A stretch of 64,000 bases of DNA from Taxawa tesnikishii (nom. ined.). Lineage: Eukaryota > Ascomycota > Dothideomycetes > Dothideales. Shown here piece after piece: positions 44,234 through 54,841 of this stretch. The first letter of the stretch is position 1. Each line of letters starts with the position of its first letter. The DNA is taken from contig JAPDRO010000005.1 of assembly GCA_030247885.1 (NCBI GenBank), positions 1,054,001-1,118,000 on the forward strand. The letters are read 5' to 3'. The translations under genes were made by a program, and so were the position numbers. Under the pieces are notes generated by a model. It did no database searches and was not told where the DNA came from. It saw only the letters and a list, made by a program, of their open reading frames with translations.

Positions 44234-45678
44234 ATGGCTCTCCACCGAGGCATCCAGTCCGCCATATTCTACTACCTCTCCTGTGCCCCATGTACAGGCT
44301 ACTCATACCGCAAGAAGCGCCGGAAGGAGGCCACGCGAGACCGGGCTCACAAAAGAGCGCTGGAAGAAAACAATCCGGGCCTGTATCGGCATCCCAGCCC
44401 CTTTGCGACAAACCCGCACTGGCAGGAGGAGATGGAACTGGGGCCGGCGACTTCGAAACGGAAAGGGCACAAGAGCAACCTGAAGGCGGTCAAGACGTCC
44501 GGGACGCAAAACAGTGGTGGATCCGCAAGTCAACTGGCCAGTACGGTGGAGTTGGGTCTAAGTCCAAACAGCGACGGTGGAGGGAAGAACGACAGCAAGT
44601 GGAATTTGAAGCGGTATCAGCGGGAGGATGAAGAGCTGTGGGGGCACCCTATGGGGATCTGCCGTATCATGGATCCCGGACTAGCAATCTAGATGGGTCT
44701 CGAGATGGCGACACGAGTGGCCTTAACAGACCTCCCACTGCGCGAACGGCGCAGACAAGTCGGTCGGCTACGAGCTATTACTCGGTCAACCCTCCCGTGA
44801 ACGACCTTCACCCGGCCATTGTCACGCGCTACGAAAGCAAAGAGGACGTCATGTGGATGCTTCAACCTCCGCCGACGGCTCGCGTCATGAACGGCAAGGA
44901 GCGTGCAAATCGCAGTCGCAGCGACAGCGGCGGAAGCAGACTCAGCAGTCGACGTGGCGGCGGTGATGCGAACAAGTTATCGCGCCAGGTCAGCGAACGT
45001 ATTTTGGACCAGAAGTTGAAGAACGGCGAGGAGCAGCCGATTTCTATATCGCGAGTGAACTCCGCGCGCACGGCAAATGCGCCAAAGGGACAAAGGCATG
45101 ACAGAGATCCCAGGTCCGCACTCACACCTGTTGCGGGTGATTCTCCGTCTTCGTCCGATGAGGCGTCCTCTCAACCGCGGCGGCGGCGTCAGAAACCTGC
45201 TCCCATCCACGTCTCAAGTGATTCCTCGACCCCCTCCGCAACGACAGTAATCCGTCGGAACAACAATGACACGACATCCACCGACTCTTCCTTCGTGACT
45301 GCCAATCCTTCCAGATCATTGCGACCCCCAGTCCTCTCAACCGTAGTATCTGAATCCCACTACACGCGATCATCTGACTCCCTTCCGTTACGAGACCGCA
45401 CATCGAGGCGAGCGGGCCTCTTGACCAACGACAGTTCACTGAATGTTCTGCAAGAACTCGTCCCGACCGGCTCATTGCTGAACGTCAAGACGAGCACGAA
45501 GCCGCCGTCGTTCGAAGCTAGGATCTCACTACCGCCTGCCGACAGCGGAGAAGATCGCGAACTGCAAGCTGGGAAGGACTTCGACGGTTGGTACGCCGAG
45601 CACGATTTCCACATCCCGCAGTGGGCGGTCGACAGGACCACGAGGGATGTGTCATATCGCTGGAGCATGGACTTCTGA
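44234..45678 (+). CDS. Conserved filamentous-fungal protein, function unknown
   Basis: About 481 residues. The start MALHRGIQSAIFYYLSCAPC, then a basic helix (YRKKRRKEATRDRAHKRALE) and GLYRHPSPFATNPHWQEEME, is a pattern I recall from uncharacterised proteins of many filamentous ascomycetes. The Cys pair in CAPC close to the N-terminus could be palmitoylated, but that is a guess. The long middle is disordered (Ser/Arg/Asn-rich). The end GKDFDGWYAEHDFHIPQWAV, then SYRWSMDF, is again conserved-looking. One frame break as written, at GGGGG 44640-44644 (ELWG then APYGDLPYHG). One added G joins both halves. No catalytic motif is visible. Confidence 0.72.
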
Positions 45679-45960
45679 CCCTCCTTTTCCTTTGCTAGAG
45701 ATTCTTCAATCTTCTTTTTCTTTCCCCCAATGGGCGGGTGTTATGGATAGCGGTTACTGTGAAAGGCAAGGCGTTGTTGGAGCTCTGATCCACGAAACGA
45801 CGGATGAGCACTTGTTTTGAGTTAACGGCCGCAACCCGATGGTATGGGATTTGCTTTCCCGCTTGCCCCTGGCTTCTCAGAGCCGATTTCCTCTGAGAGA
45901 GGCTATATCACTATGCAAATAGATATATCCGCTAAGCTGGTTAGCCACTCCATGACCATA

Positions 45961-47489
45961 CTATAACTTGGATGAACCTCTTGGCCTGTCCAGGATTTTG
46001 GTCTTGTTCTTGTAGTTCTTGACCAACTGCCTGATAGCCAGATCAAGCATCACGTCCTCCGAGCCACCACTGCGAACGAATCAGTATCGTCGTTGCCATT
46101 TCAGCCATTTTCGCGATCAGAGGGGTACTCACGGTATCCGATTTCCCGGCGCCTCCCGGTAAAGCATTTCCGCAATCTGCCCCTGCCCAGAGCGCGTGAA
46201 GCCGTTACCACCAAACAGCAAAATGGCGCACTGAGCGCACTCGTTCAGCACGATACCCGCCTGCGCTTTCGCCGCCGCTGTCAGGCCGCCGAGCTCGACG
46301 TCCGCCTCCGCTTTCGAGAGCTGCGTCATCTGGTACACGAACTGCTCGACCCAGGCCCATTGGCTTTCGAGCAGGGCGCCGCACTTGGAGAGACGATGCC
46401 GGACGACGGGCTGCTCCATCAGGGTCTTGCCAAAGGCTTCGCGCTTGAGACAGTATTCGAACGCTGCGCCGAGGGCGACTCGAGCTTGCCTCGTCGCGCC
46501 GATGGCGATGGTCAAGCGCTCGTGGTTAAAGCTGAAGGTGTCAGTGTGCGCATATGAGCCCCATCAAAAAGGGGGGGGGGGGGGGGGGGGAGAAGGAGTC
46601 CGACTGACTTTGTCATGATGTACCTGCCACACGCTCGTCAGCCATGAAACGGAAAAAGGGGGTTATCAACATCGTCGAGCTCACTTCATCCCCTGCCCTT
46701 CCTCCCCAATCAGGTTCTCCACCGGCACCTCCACGTCGTCGAGCTCGATGAACGTAGTACCGGCACTGATCTGCCCCTGCACCTTCAACCGTCTCATACT
46801 CACGCCCTTGTACCCCTTCAGCGGCACGACCAGCATACTCAACCCGCCCGGCCCCGGCCCGCCCGTCCTGACAGCCATACTGGCACAGTCCGACCACACG
46901 CCGTTAGTGATCCACTTCTTAGTCCCGTTGACAATGTACCTCGTGCCGTCCTCTGACTTCACCGCCGTAGTCTGAATGTTCGCCACGTCGCTGCCCGCTT
47001 CCGGCTCCGTGATCGCGATACACGTGCGCTTGCGCCCGGTGAGAAGATCCGGAAGGAAGCGCTCCTGGAGCTGCCGGTTGCCGAATTTGATAATGGGCGG
47101 GACGCCGAAGGCGATGCCTGTCGTGAGGGAGCCCGAGGGGCCCGCTAGTCCCGAACGCAGCATCTCGTCGGTATAGATCAGGTTGAAGAAGTAATCCCAT
47201 TGGTCGACGGGCTGGCCGAGGATGGAGTCTATGCCTAGTTTCTTGAGCCATTCGACGGGGAGGGGGCCGGGAGAGCGGGGAGGAGCATGTTGGCTTTGGC
47301 GAAGGTGGTGAAGACGTGCTCGGGCACGTCTTCGGCGCGTTCCCATTCCATGGCGTGCTGGGTTAGGTTTTCGGTGATGAACGCCCGACATTTCTTTTGG
47401 AATTCACGGTGGGCCTCGGTGTAGTAGGGTGATGGCAGGCCGGAGAGGTAGGGTGGCTCTGAGAACGGGATGGGTGTTGGTTCGGTCAT
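45961..47489 (-). CDS. Acyl-CoA dehydrogenase
   Basis: FAD enzyme that forms the 2,3-double bond of an acyl-CoA, mitochondrial or peroxisomal. Exons 47489-46685, 46531-46133 and 46069-45961, with introns of 153 and 63 bp. Family signatures: LIYTDEMLRSGLAGPSGSLT, CIAITEPEAGSDVANIQTTA (FAD/substrate contact), YIVNGTKKWITNGVWSDCAS, NHERLTIAIGATRQARVALG, CLKREAFGKTL and LLFGGNGFTRSGQGQIAEML followed by YREAPGNRIPGGSEDVMLDL. About 437 residues. ATG 47489 (MTEPTPIPFS) is preferred; 47519 would add ten residues. One frame break as written, in the G-rich stretch 47262-47271 (LLPALP then GPLPVEWLKKLG). Intron 1 holds the G20 run at 46571-46590. Chain-length preference cannot be told. Confidence 0.9.
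46571..46590. repeat. Homopolymer G20
   Basis: Twenty G in a row inside intron 1 of the acyl-CoA dehydrogenase gene (C20 on its sense strand), where it may act as part of a polypyrimidine tract. Confidence 0.9.
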
Positions 47490-48115
47490 GGTGGGGCTGT
47501 GCTGAATGGAAGAAACCAAAAGGACGGTTATCGCACGGAAATGAGACGATGGAGATTTGTTTACTTACTGCTGTATAGACCTGTACAGATATGCAGAGTA
47601 CAGACGTGTAAGCTGAAGGAACATCCTTCCGAGGTTAAAGGGACTTGCGGGGTTGAAGGGACCTAGGTAGGATGCCAGATGCCAAGAATACAGTTGCAAC
47701 AACAGCAACGACTTCTTGATCACGTTGAGATCTTCTGTGGGGGTCTGGTGAACGGACTGGAAAGAAACCGTTAGGTTCAGCACGGAGATGGGTCTGCCAC
47801 ATGTGGCGCGGTGTTCGGTTCATGAGTGCCCGCATAGTATCAATTCATGCGAGGACGACCAGAGCATATATGGTTACCACAAGGCGTGCAATTACAAAGC
47901 ATGGAGGCCTCGCGAGCCGTCTCCAGTATACTGGTGTATGTCGTCTGACTCACATTGATCCGTCTGGCGCTCGTTATGCCAGAGACGGCGCATCAAGGGC
48001 GTATAGTCGTGGTTAGACAAGCGGGGGTGTAGTATTTCGTCATCGTCGCCAGCCCTTATATGAACGCATCAACAAACGCATTTCTTTCGATTAAGATCCC
48101 TATCTGCTATAATCC
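47490..48115. other. Intergenic between divergent genes
   Basis: Upstream regions of the acyl-CoA dehydrogenase and the glutathione transferase genes. Nothing else seen. Confidence 0.5.
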
Positions 48116-49356
48116 ATGCCCCCTTCGAAACTGACTCTCCCCGGCCTCATACTTCGGACGTCAATCCCGAGAAACCGTTCTCGTTGGACTTCTGCTTTCC
48201 TGAGCCGGATCCAGCTACAGGAATCACGTAGCTCAAAATCTATCATTTATACCGTCACGTCCCGTAAATACAGCATGGCTTCCAAGAACGAGAACTCGCA
48301 AAAGAAGACCTATCACAAGAAGGCTACAGGCGAGGCGTTAAAGACGACCGAGAAGCATGAAAAAGACCATGACCTGAAGCTGTTCGGTAGCTGTTTCTGG
48401 TGAGCTTTTCATCATTTCCTCGTCAACAGGCTCGGCCACACGGTCGGATATGCTGCTGAAGCAGCTAAGCCGTCGATGACAGCCATTCGTGCTAACTGCG
48501 AATTGCTTGATAGTCCATTCGTACAACGTGTCTGGATCTCGCTTGAGTTCAAAAAGCTCGATTACCAGTATATCGAAGTCGATCCATATCAGAAGCCAAA
48601 ATCGTTGCTCGAAGTGAACCCTCGAGGGTTGGTACCTGCTCTGCGCCATGGAGACTGGGGCTGCTACGAGAGCACTGTGCTCATGGAATATGTGCGATTT
48701 GCCATGCAGACCGAGAGCAATATGTGATTGATGCTGATTCGATATAGCTCGAGGACTTACAGGAAGGGTCAGCATTGCTGCCCGCAGACCCAAAACTGAG
48801 GGCACATTCACGGTTGTGGTCGGATCATGTACGCTCAGCCTGGTCATGGGTTAGTAGTGACAATCACTGACTGAAGCGTGTAGATAAATCGCCATATAGT
48901 CCCTGGGTTCTATCGCTACCTACAGGCGCAAGACAGCAAGGATCAGATCGACCACGCCGAGGAGCTCAAGACGCAGATTGGCAAGCTGGTTGAGGCCGGG
49001 TCGTCTGAGGGGCCCTTCTTCCTGGGCAAAGACATGTCCTTTGTAGATGTGCAGATGGCGCCCTGGGTGATCCGGTTGAGGAAAGTGTTACAGCCGTACA
49101 GAGGATGGCCTGACCCGGAGGAAGGAAGCAGATGGGGAAAGTGGGTGTCTGCCATTGAGGAACACCCGGCGGTTGTGAGCACCACGAGCACGGATGATCT
49201 CTACTTGGATAGCTACGAGCGATATGCTGGTGAGTGCAATGCTCTGGTTTCAGATTGTGCAAGTGCGGGTAGAGTGAAGCTGATCGAGCTGCAGAGAATC
49301 GTCCCAATACATCGGAGGTACAGAAGGCCATCAACTCCGGCCGCGGACTGCCGTAA
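48116..49356 (+). CDS. Omega-type glutathione S-transferase
   Basis: Thioltransferase or dehydroascorbate reductase-like GST. Five exons: 48116-48399, 48514-48691, 48748-48828, 48884-49229 and 49295-49356. The thioredoxin-fold part reads DLKLFGSCFCPFVQRVWISL, with the active-site Cys of the CPF motif split by intron 1, then LDYQYIEVDPYQKPKSLLEV, NPRGLVPALRHGD and ESTVLMEYLEDL. The helical domain follows: HINRHIVPGFYRYLQAQDSK, GPFFLGKDMSFVDVQMAPWV and YERYAENRPNTSEVQKAINS. About 316 residues from the first ATG, which adds an Arg/Ser-rich leader resembling a mitochondrial presequence; a cytosolic form could start at the in-frame ATG near 48274 (MASKNENSQKK). The frame is intact. GSTs of this type in fungi serve redox and xenobiotic defence. 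Confidence 0.88.
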
Positions 49357-49518
49357 GCTCAGTGTTTGTTGGATGCATGCTCCAAGGAGTAGGTGCATGC
49401 ACTGGAGAGAAGACATGTGTAATTGGTCGTCTTTGTGCGGAGTCCGTAGTCCGGGGAGTGACAAGATACCAGAACGCCCTTGTCAAACAGCGCTTGCATC
49501 CTTCCCGTCAACCGCGTT

Positions 49519-49520
<2 letters not shown>

Positions 49521-49562
<42 letters not shown>
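49521..49562. repeat. Dinucleotide repeat (AC)21
   Basis: Perfect AC microsatellite of 42 bp in the 3' flank of the glutathione transferase gene. Confidence 0.95.
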
Positions 49563-49565
<3 letters not shown>

Positions 49566-50613
49566 TTCGCATCGTCGCATGTATATGATGTTCCCTAGTT
49601 CTGTACCTTACTAGAAACTCGCGTGTCTCCGAATACTGGCATGGACTGGAACTCGCGTAATTAGGGGATGGCTGTTTTTGGTGATATCCACCTGTAGCGA
49701 GTAACGTTACTAGGATTGTATGCATGTGGTTGCATCGGCCGCAACACACGGTGGACTGATGCTTCGACCCCGCTGATGCATTATCAAAGCCTTGTCTCAA
49801 TGTTTCCAATATTCGCGTAGGGAGCAATCCATGTCCCCCACCCATCATGGATGTGTCTGGTGTGGTATATGGTAGTTTAAGCTCGGGCAACTCGTTGGTT
49901 GTACCCCGGTGAGTGGTCCCATGGTTGTTTTCTTCCAGCTGGCAAAGATGGCACCAGGGAACCTTCCCGCCTCGAAGGGGAGCCGAAGCACAAACGTAAA
50001 AAGACAAGGCTTGGAGCCGAGGCGGTGTCTGAGCCGATTCCGGTCGGTGATGCTGAGGTAGCCGTCCGTGACATTCCTGAGAGGGGTTGTGCAGAGGTAG
50101 AGACGTTCAGATTCCAGGCCGTGGGTCCGGTAGATCTCGTTTCGCATTTCGGTCAGCTCACCCCACTTGCAAGAAGAAAGCCGAAAAACTCTAGGCAGAG
50201 TCGAGTTGGCACATCGCCTGATGTTTCGCTTTGCGCGTCCCGCTCGTGACCATGAGAGATTGGCTTGCGGCGTAAACCTGCTGTAACGCTGAATCTCACC
50301 TCTATCGTGCCGTATACAGGAGACTTTGATGGTGTGGATGAGCCTTGGTATGGTGGCCTATAAGCATCTACTACCGTAACAGGAAATAGAGGGGAAGATA
50401 GAGAAGAGATGGAAAGGGGATGCAGCCCGTCACCGCGAAAGACCCCTGTAAGCTTCTGTACCTTGACTTTTGTCCCCTAAGTCGGGTTCATCCATCATCC
50501 CTTGCCGCGGACACGAGCGTCCGGTCTTGTGCATGTAGATGGGCTTGAACCATTCCGATGGGACGCACCCTGGTATTTCTGGCGTCGAGCGAGAACGCTG
50601 TCTCCGCCCCCCG

Positions 50614-50634
50614 CCCCCCCCCCCCCCCCCCCCC
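50614..50634. repeat. Homopolymer C21
   Basis: Twenty-one C in a row, preceded by a shorter C run and one G. Confidence 0.9.
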
Positions 50635-52066
50635 ACGCCCTTCAGTTGGTTCCCATAGCGTCCGGTGGTCAAATGCAGGCGTTTCCCTGTCGGCGGGGAG
50701 AAAGGAGCCTCAGGGTTGGTGATCCCTGACCGTACATGAGACTTAAGTAGTTGCATCCTCGCTCGCTTGCAGCAGCCCTCGCGCAACACAACCACCCACA
50801 CCCCGAGGGAGTGTACTCCGATATCACCACCGGACTTCTCACTAGACGCCGATGAGGGGCTGATAGGACACCCACCTCTCCCCGATGCGATTCTCTAATC
50901 CCTACGATCTGTGTCGCCGTGCTCGCATCCTATTTGCGATGTGCATCACCTGCACGTCACATAGACGTTGTCAACGTTCGTGTGTAACGCAATCCGGAAT
51001 CTGCGCCGTCAACACTAAGAATGCCCACTAAGGGAGGTGAATTGAGCTCGTGGTATACGTAGCTGCGTATAACTGGCGAAGGTGGCGACTGCTTCTCCCA
51101 CGGGGTTTTGCGACACCCACCATCATTCCCATTCCCGTCTGGATCGAGAAGAGCCCTCGTAGTCGGAAGCTCATCTTTGTTCTCGCGATTGTCAACCCTC
51201 AGGTCCTTGGCTTGTATGGGGGACTACTGCGTTAGTACCCTTCTGGTGTGTAGCGTTTTATCATACTGCTACCATTGAATCACTTGTGAACTGTACGGGA
51301 CGGATACGACAGTGATTCTGAATGGCTTTTTGACTCCAGTTCAAGTATAACTTGCCAATCTGCTATGGCTGTTTCTGCAGCTGGCTTGAGCACCTTCAAG
51401 GTCTTGCCCACGCGTCTGTCGTACACTCCATCCCTAGGCAGCCGGTGCCTCTCCCGTTGTCGTTGGCCCCGTCTGCGACACTGCATCTGTGCAAATGTAT
51501 AGCTTCTCGCCCAGCAAAAGCGTAAGGCACTACATCAAGTAATTCCCCACCAGAAAATAGTAAGAAAAATAACACAATGGATTTTCCCATCCCAAGCCAT
51601 TGACGGCAAACCTGCGTCTATGTTTCGCATCCGTGCAGCCACCGTTTGAGCGCCCCGGATGAAATTCCGTGAAAAAGGGAGATGGGTATATGTGCTGAAG
51701 ACAAAAACTCAAAATTCCTGCCCCAGGAGAACAAACCGGCAACAACATTCGAGCACTCTAAAGATGAATGCTCAATGGCCAGTCGGGGCTGGGCGTAAGC
51801 AACGCCTCCATAGTACTCCGATCAGGGAGTGCCAGTCGTGGCAGTGGTGAACGGCTCCGTGACATTAATCCGTCGTACTGTGGTGAAGATGTCTTGATGC
51901 GACAGGTGTAACGAGAAAAGACATTCCCGTCGCGTTCAGCTGGACTCCGAAGACTCCTCAGACAGGCGCCTGTAGTCGCTTGCGGCTAATGCAAGGGTGT
52001 TGAGGCCGTTAGACAGACCCGGCGATGGATAGCTGTAGTGCAGAGCGTCGGTGGGGTCCGACGACA

Positions 52067-53101
52067 TCATGCCCGTTGGGGGAGGTAGTCGAGAGAGGAG
52101 GTGAAGGTGTTGCGGTAGAGTGGAGGCCGGCCAGTGAAGTCAGTCGGCATGGGCTGTGGCAGCGACGACACAGGATCGGCACCGATGAAGTAAGGGCCAC
52201 CTGGCATGATGGACTGCGCGGCAGCTTGTTGCTGCTCCTGCTGCTCTTGCAGTTGCGCGACGGCAGCGGCCTCGAGAGGGGCTGGCGCAGGCTTGTCAGT
52301 TTTGCGGGCAGGTTGCTTGGTCGTCTTCTTGACACGGTTGGTGTCGCCGTTGGCTTTGGCGGGACCACGAACATTCTGGTGCGTGCGACGGTGCTGCTCC
52401 ATGTTGTCTTTGCGCGTGAAGGCCTTGTTGCACTCTGGGCAGAAGGCGTCCTTCTTGCCAGTGTGTTTCTTGGCATGACGTGCGGCGTGGCCGGAGGTGG
52501 TGAAGAAGTCGCTGCAGTTGAACTGCTTGGCCATAGGGCATGGGTACTGATTCTTCTTTGTCGCAGGCTTAGCTGCCGAGACGGCCGACACGGTCGAAAC
52601 GCGTGACGGTTCTGATGCGGGCGAGTTGGAGGAGCGGAAGAGTGGTTGTTGTTGTTGCTGCTGCTGCTGCTGCTGCTGTTGCGCATTCTGCGGCTGCGCG
52701 GGCATCGGGTAGGGCATGACGCCGATGGCGTCCGGAATGGGTGGATACATAGATGCATTGGGGTCGTCCATCTTGACGAAGGGCCTTTGGACGAGGTAGA
52801 AGGGCTGCTGAGGCTGCTGCAGGGGTTTTGTGTGGATGGTTGTGAGATGGTCGAAGGAGGAAAAGTGTGGTGTCAGCGGTGACGGAGTTGCGAGGATCCG
52901 CGAATCGCTCGACTCGCTTCGCACCAGCTGCGGCGTCTGTGGGGAAAGGCTGGGCGTCGACGCGCAGCTCGGAGTGCGCGAGTGATGCGACAGCGACAGA
53001 GAAAGAGGCGGAAGACGCGCGAACACAGAGGCAGCAGAGTCGGAAGCGCTGTCGTTGAGCAAAGATATCTTCCGGCCGGTGCTGTTTCTACCGTCCATCA
53101 T
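52067..53101 (-). CDS. C2H2 zinc-finger transcription factor with polyglutamine tract
   Basis: Nuclear regulator of about 344 residues from ATG 53101. The Ser/Pro-rich N-terminal half carries a tract of 12 Gln (CAG/CAA codons, about 52646-52682). Two fingers lie near residues 190-250: PCPMAKQFNCSDFFTTSGHA followed by ARHAKKH, an atypical widely spaced first finger, and FCPECNKAFTRKDNMEQHRRTH, a canonical second one. A basic stretch and another Gln-rich part follow. The paired arrangement with TTSGHAARHAKKHTG is a filamentous-fungal regulator type; I cannot give it a reliable name. The long empty upstream region (5.5 kb) suits a developmentally or environmentally controlled regulator. A start 36 bases earlier (53137) is possible but adds nothing conserved. 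The frame is intact. Confidence 0.8.
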   Translation of the reverse strand: MMDGRNSTGRKISLLNDSASDSAASVFARLPPLSLSLSHHSRTPSCASTPSLSPQTPQLVRSESSDSRILATPSPLTPHFSSFDHLTTIHTKPLQQPQQPFYLVQRPFVKMDDPNASMYPPIPDAIGVMPYPMPAQPQNAQQQQQQQQQQQQPLFRSSNSPASEPSRVSTVSAVSAAKPATKKNQYPCPMAKQFNCSDFFTTSGHAARHAKKHTGKKDAFCPECNKAFTRKDNMEQHRRTHQNVRGPAKANGDTNRVKKTTKQPARKTDKPAPAPLEAAAVAQLQEQQEQQQAAAQSIMPGGPYFIGADPVSSLPQPMPTDFTGRPPLYRNTFTSSLDYLPQRA

Positions 53102-53347
53102 GTGAGAGCCAGTGTGAAGGGCTCGGAGGCGCGGCACGAGGCGTGGGCGTGGTGATGAAATGAAACTGATGAGTGCACGCTATCTGATAATAGACTTCGT
53201 GCGCACAGTGGGAGTGATGTGCTGTTGGGCCAGCAGTGTTTGGTTCGCTACTGTTGCTGTGGGTGCGCGCTGCGGTGAAGCTTGGTAGAGTGTGTAGCAG
53301 AGTGGTCAATGGTGCATGTGAATTGTGTGTTGGTCAAGCACAAACAG

Positions 53348-53382
53348 GGTAAGGTAAAGGTAAGGGTAAAGGTAAAGGTAAT
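53348..53382. repeat. Short tandem repeat, unit GGTAAA/GGTAAG
   Basis: Five to six imperfect copies of a 6-base unit about 250 bp upstream of the C2H2 regulator start. Could be a simple repeat or a cluster of regulator sites. Confidence 0.7.
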
Positions 53383-54139
53383 GTGTGGTGAGACAGAACA
53401 GAATATGGGTTCGAGGAAGGCAAGGCCGGCGGGGAGCGTGGGAGAGCGGGCTGTTGGGATGCTTTATGGACGACTCTCACGCAGAAGGTTACGCCAGCGA
53501 TGTGTAAGAGGAGGAGCGCGCAGCGTGGCCCTGCCTCAGCAAAGTCCGGGATAGCCAACTCAGAAAAGACCCTGAGAGGAGGCTCCCAGCAAGCGTGACA
53601 GGCGTTCGAAGTAGTGTCTGACGGAGCGCGGCACCACCGGCTGTGCAGTGCAGGCCCAGCGTCAACATGGAAGATGGGAAAGTCAGCATCACCATCCCCT
53701 GCAGCATCTGATTTAGGCTAGTCCCCGCGGCCCACTAGACAGGGACTGAGCGTTGCACTAGCAGGGACTGAAGCGTCGAAGACATGAGGATTCGCGCAAC
53801 CTTATCAGACACTCTAATGCCCGTTTGGCTCCATGCTCACATATTGTGGCATACCTTCCGATGGACCAAAGGCCGGTTTGACCGGTTCCCGCGTCTCGCC
53901 TCCCTTAGTGGAGCGGGGCCATGACCGTCATTGTCGATTTGCATGGTCAAGCTTTTGCATCGTCAAGTCTCCTTGTGCGAGTCTGCCAGGGCTTGGTTGC
54001 GCCGTGGAGCCGACTCCGCACACTGTGCTGTACATTTGGTTTGGTACCTCTATGCAAGTGCAAGTACCTGAGTACCGCAATACCTGCGCACCCATCTCGC
54101 TTGTCTGTACAGTTCTGGCGCAGGCAGACTGCACACGTG

Positions 54140-54168
54140 CATCCATCCCTCCATCCATCCATCCATCA
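54140..54168. repeat. Tetranucleotide repeat (ATCC)n
   Basis: About six copies of ATCC with one interruption. Confidence 0.8.
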
Positions 54169-54302
54169 ATTAACCCACGCCTGCCGGACTTTGCTTGCTC
54201 ATCTGCGCGATCTGCCACCGTGCCCAACGTCTTGCACGTCGATCTGGTAGTGGATATAACAGTCCCTCTTGGGTAGAGCTAGCTTAGTGCATCGATGAGA
54301 TC

Positions 54303-54321
54303 GAGAGAGAGAGAGAGAGAA
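54303..54321. repeat. Dinucleotide repeat (GA)9
   Basis: Short GA microsatellite in the gene-poor region. Confidence 0.85.
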
Positions 54322-54797
54322 GACAGCTCATCGATTGCCATGCCGGCAGGACAGCAATTTCACCTGTGCTAGAGTTGGCGCGCTGCAATCCTCTCTGTCG
54401 CGCACCAAGTTCTCAACTCCAGATCTCCGAAAGGCGGCATTTGATTTGCTGGTCTGAGCCCCTCCTAACCGCGGAGTGGTGACCGCGCGCGTTGATAATC
54501 CTGCAGCTTCATCGGCGATTGCTTTTCTCGAGCTGGCAAGCCACAGTCAACGCCAGCTCACAAGCCCCGGCCGTTCTTTCATGAACAACAGTAACGACAA
54601 CACAACAGCAGCACCGCTATCGATTCGATGCCTCGACACTCTGGTACAGGCGCGTTGTGTGTCTCACTCCTTCCAGCAAATGGCCAACCGACCAAGTGCA
54701 TTGCGTCGTCTGCGACACGGAATGGGCATGGCCACAACTGCTGGCCCGCAAGCAGCGCAATTATGCGCAGGACCAAGACGAGACGCGACGAGACGAA

Positions 54798-54807
54798 CCC
54801 TGTCCCG

Positions 54808-54841
<34 letters not shown>
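54798..54841. repeat. Hexanucleotide repeat, unit CCTGTC
   Basis: About seven copies of CCTGTC, the second with one change. Translated frames across it are Ser/Leu or Pro/Val repeats and are not taken as genes. Confidence 0.9.

Larger units (their letters stand above)
49357..52066. other. Gene-poor region with AC repeat and C21 run
   Basis: About 2.7 kb without a supported gene. Open frames on both strands (for example 49899-50249 plus, 49845-50147 minus) overlap one another, lack splice partners and show no motif. It holds a dinucleotide repeat and a homopolymer. Confidence 0.45.

Noticed and set aside
49483-50249. Overlapping open frames on both strands after the glutathione transferase gene
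   Set aside because: They overlap in antisense, one translates the AC repeat, and none has a motif.
53348-53382. Interstitial telomere-like repeat
   Set aside because: The unit is GGTAAA or GGTAAG, not the TTAGGG repeat usual in filamentous ascomycetes.
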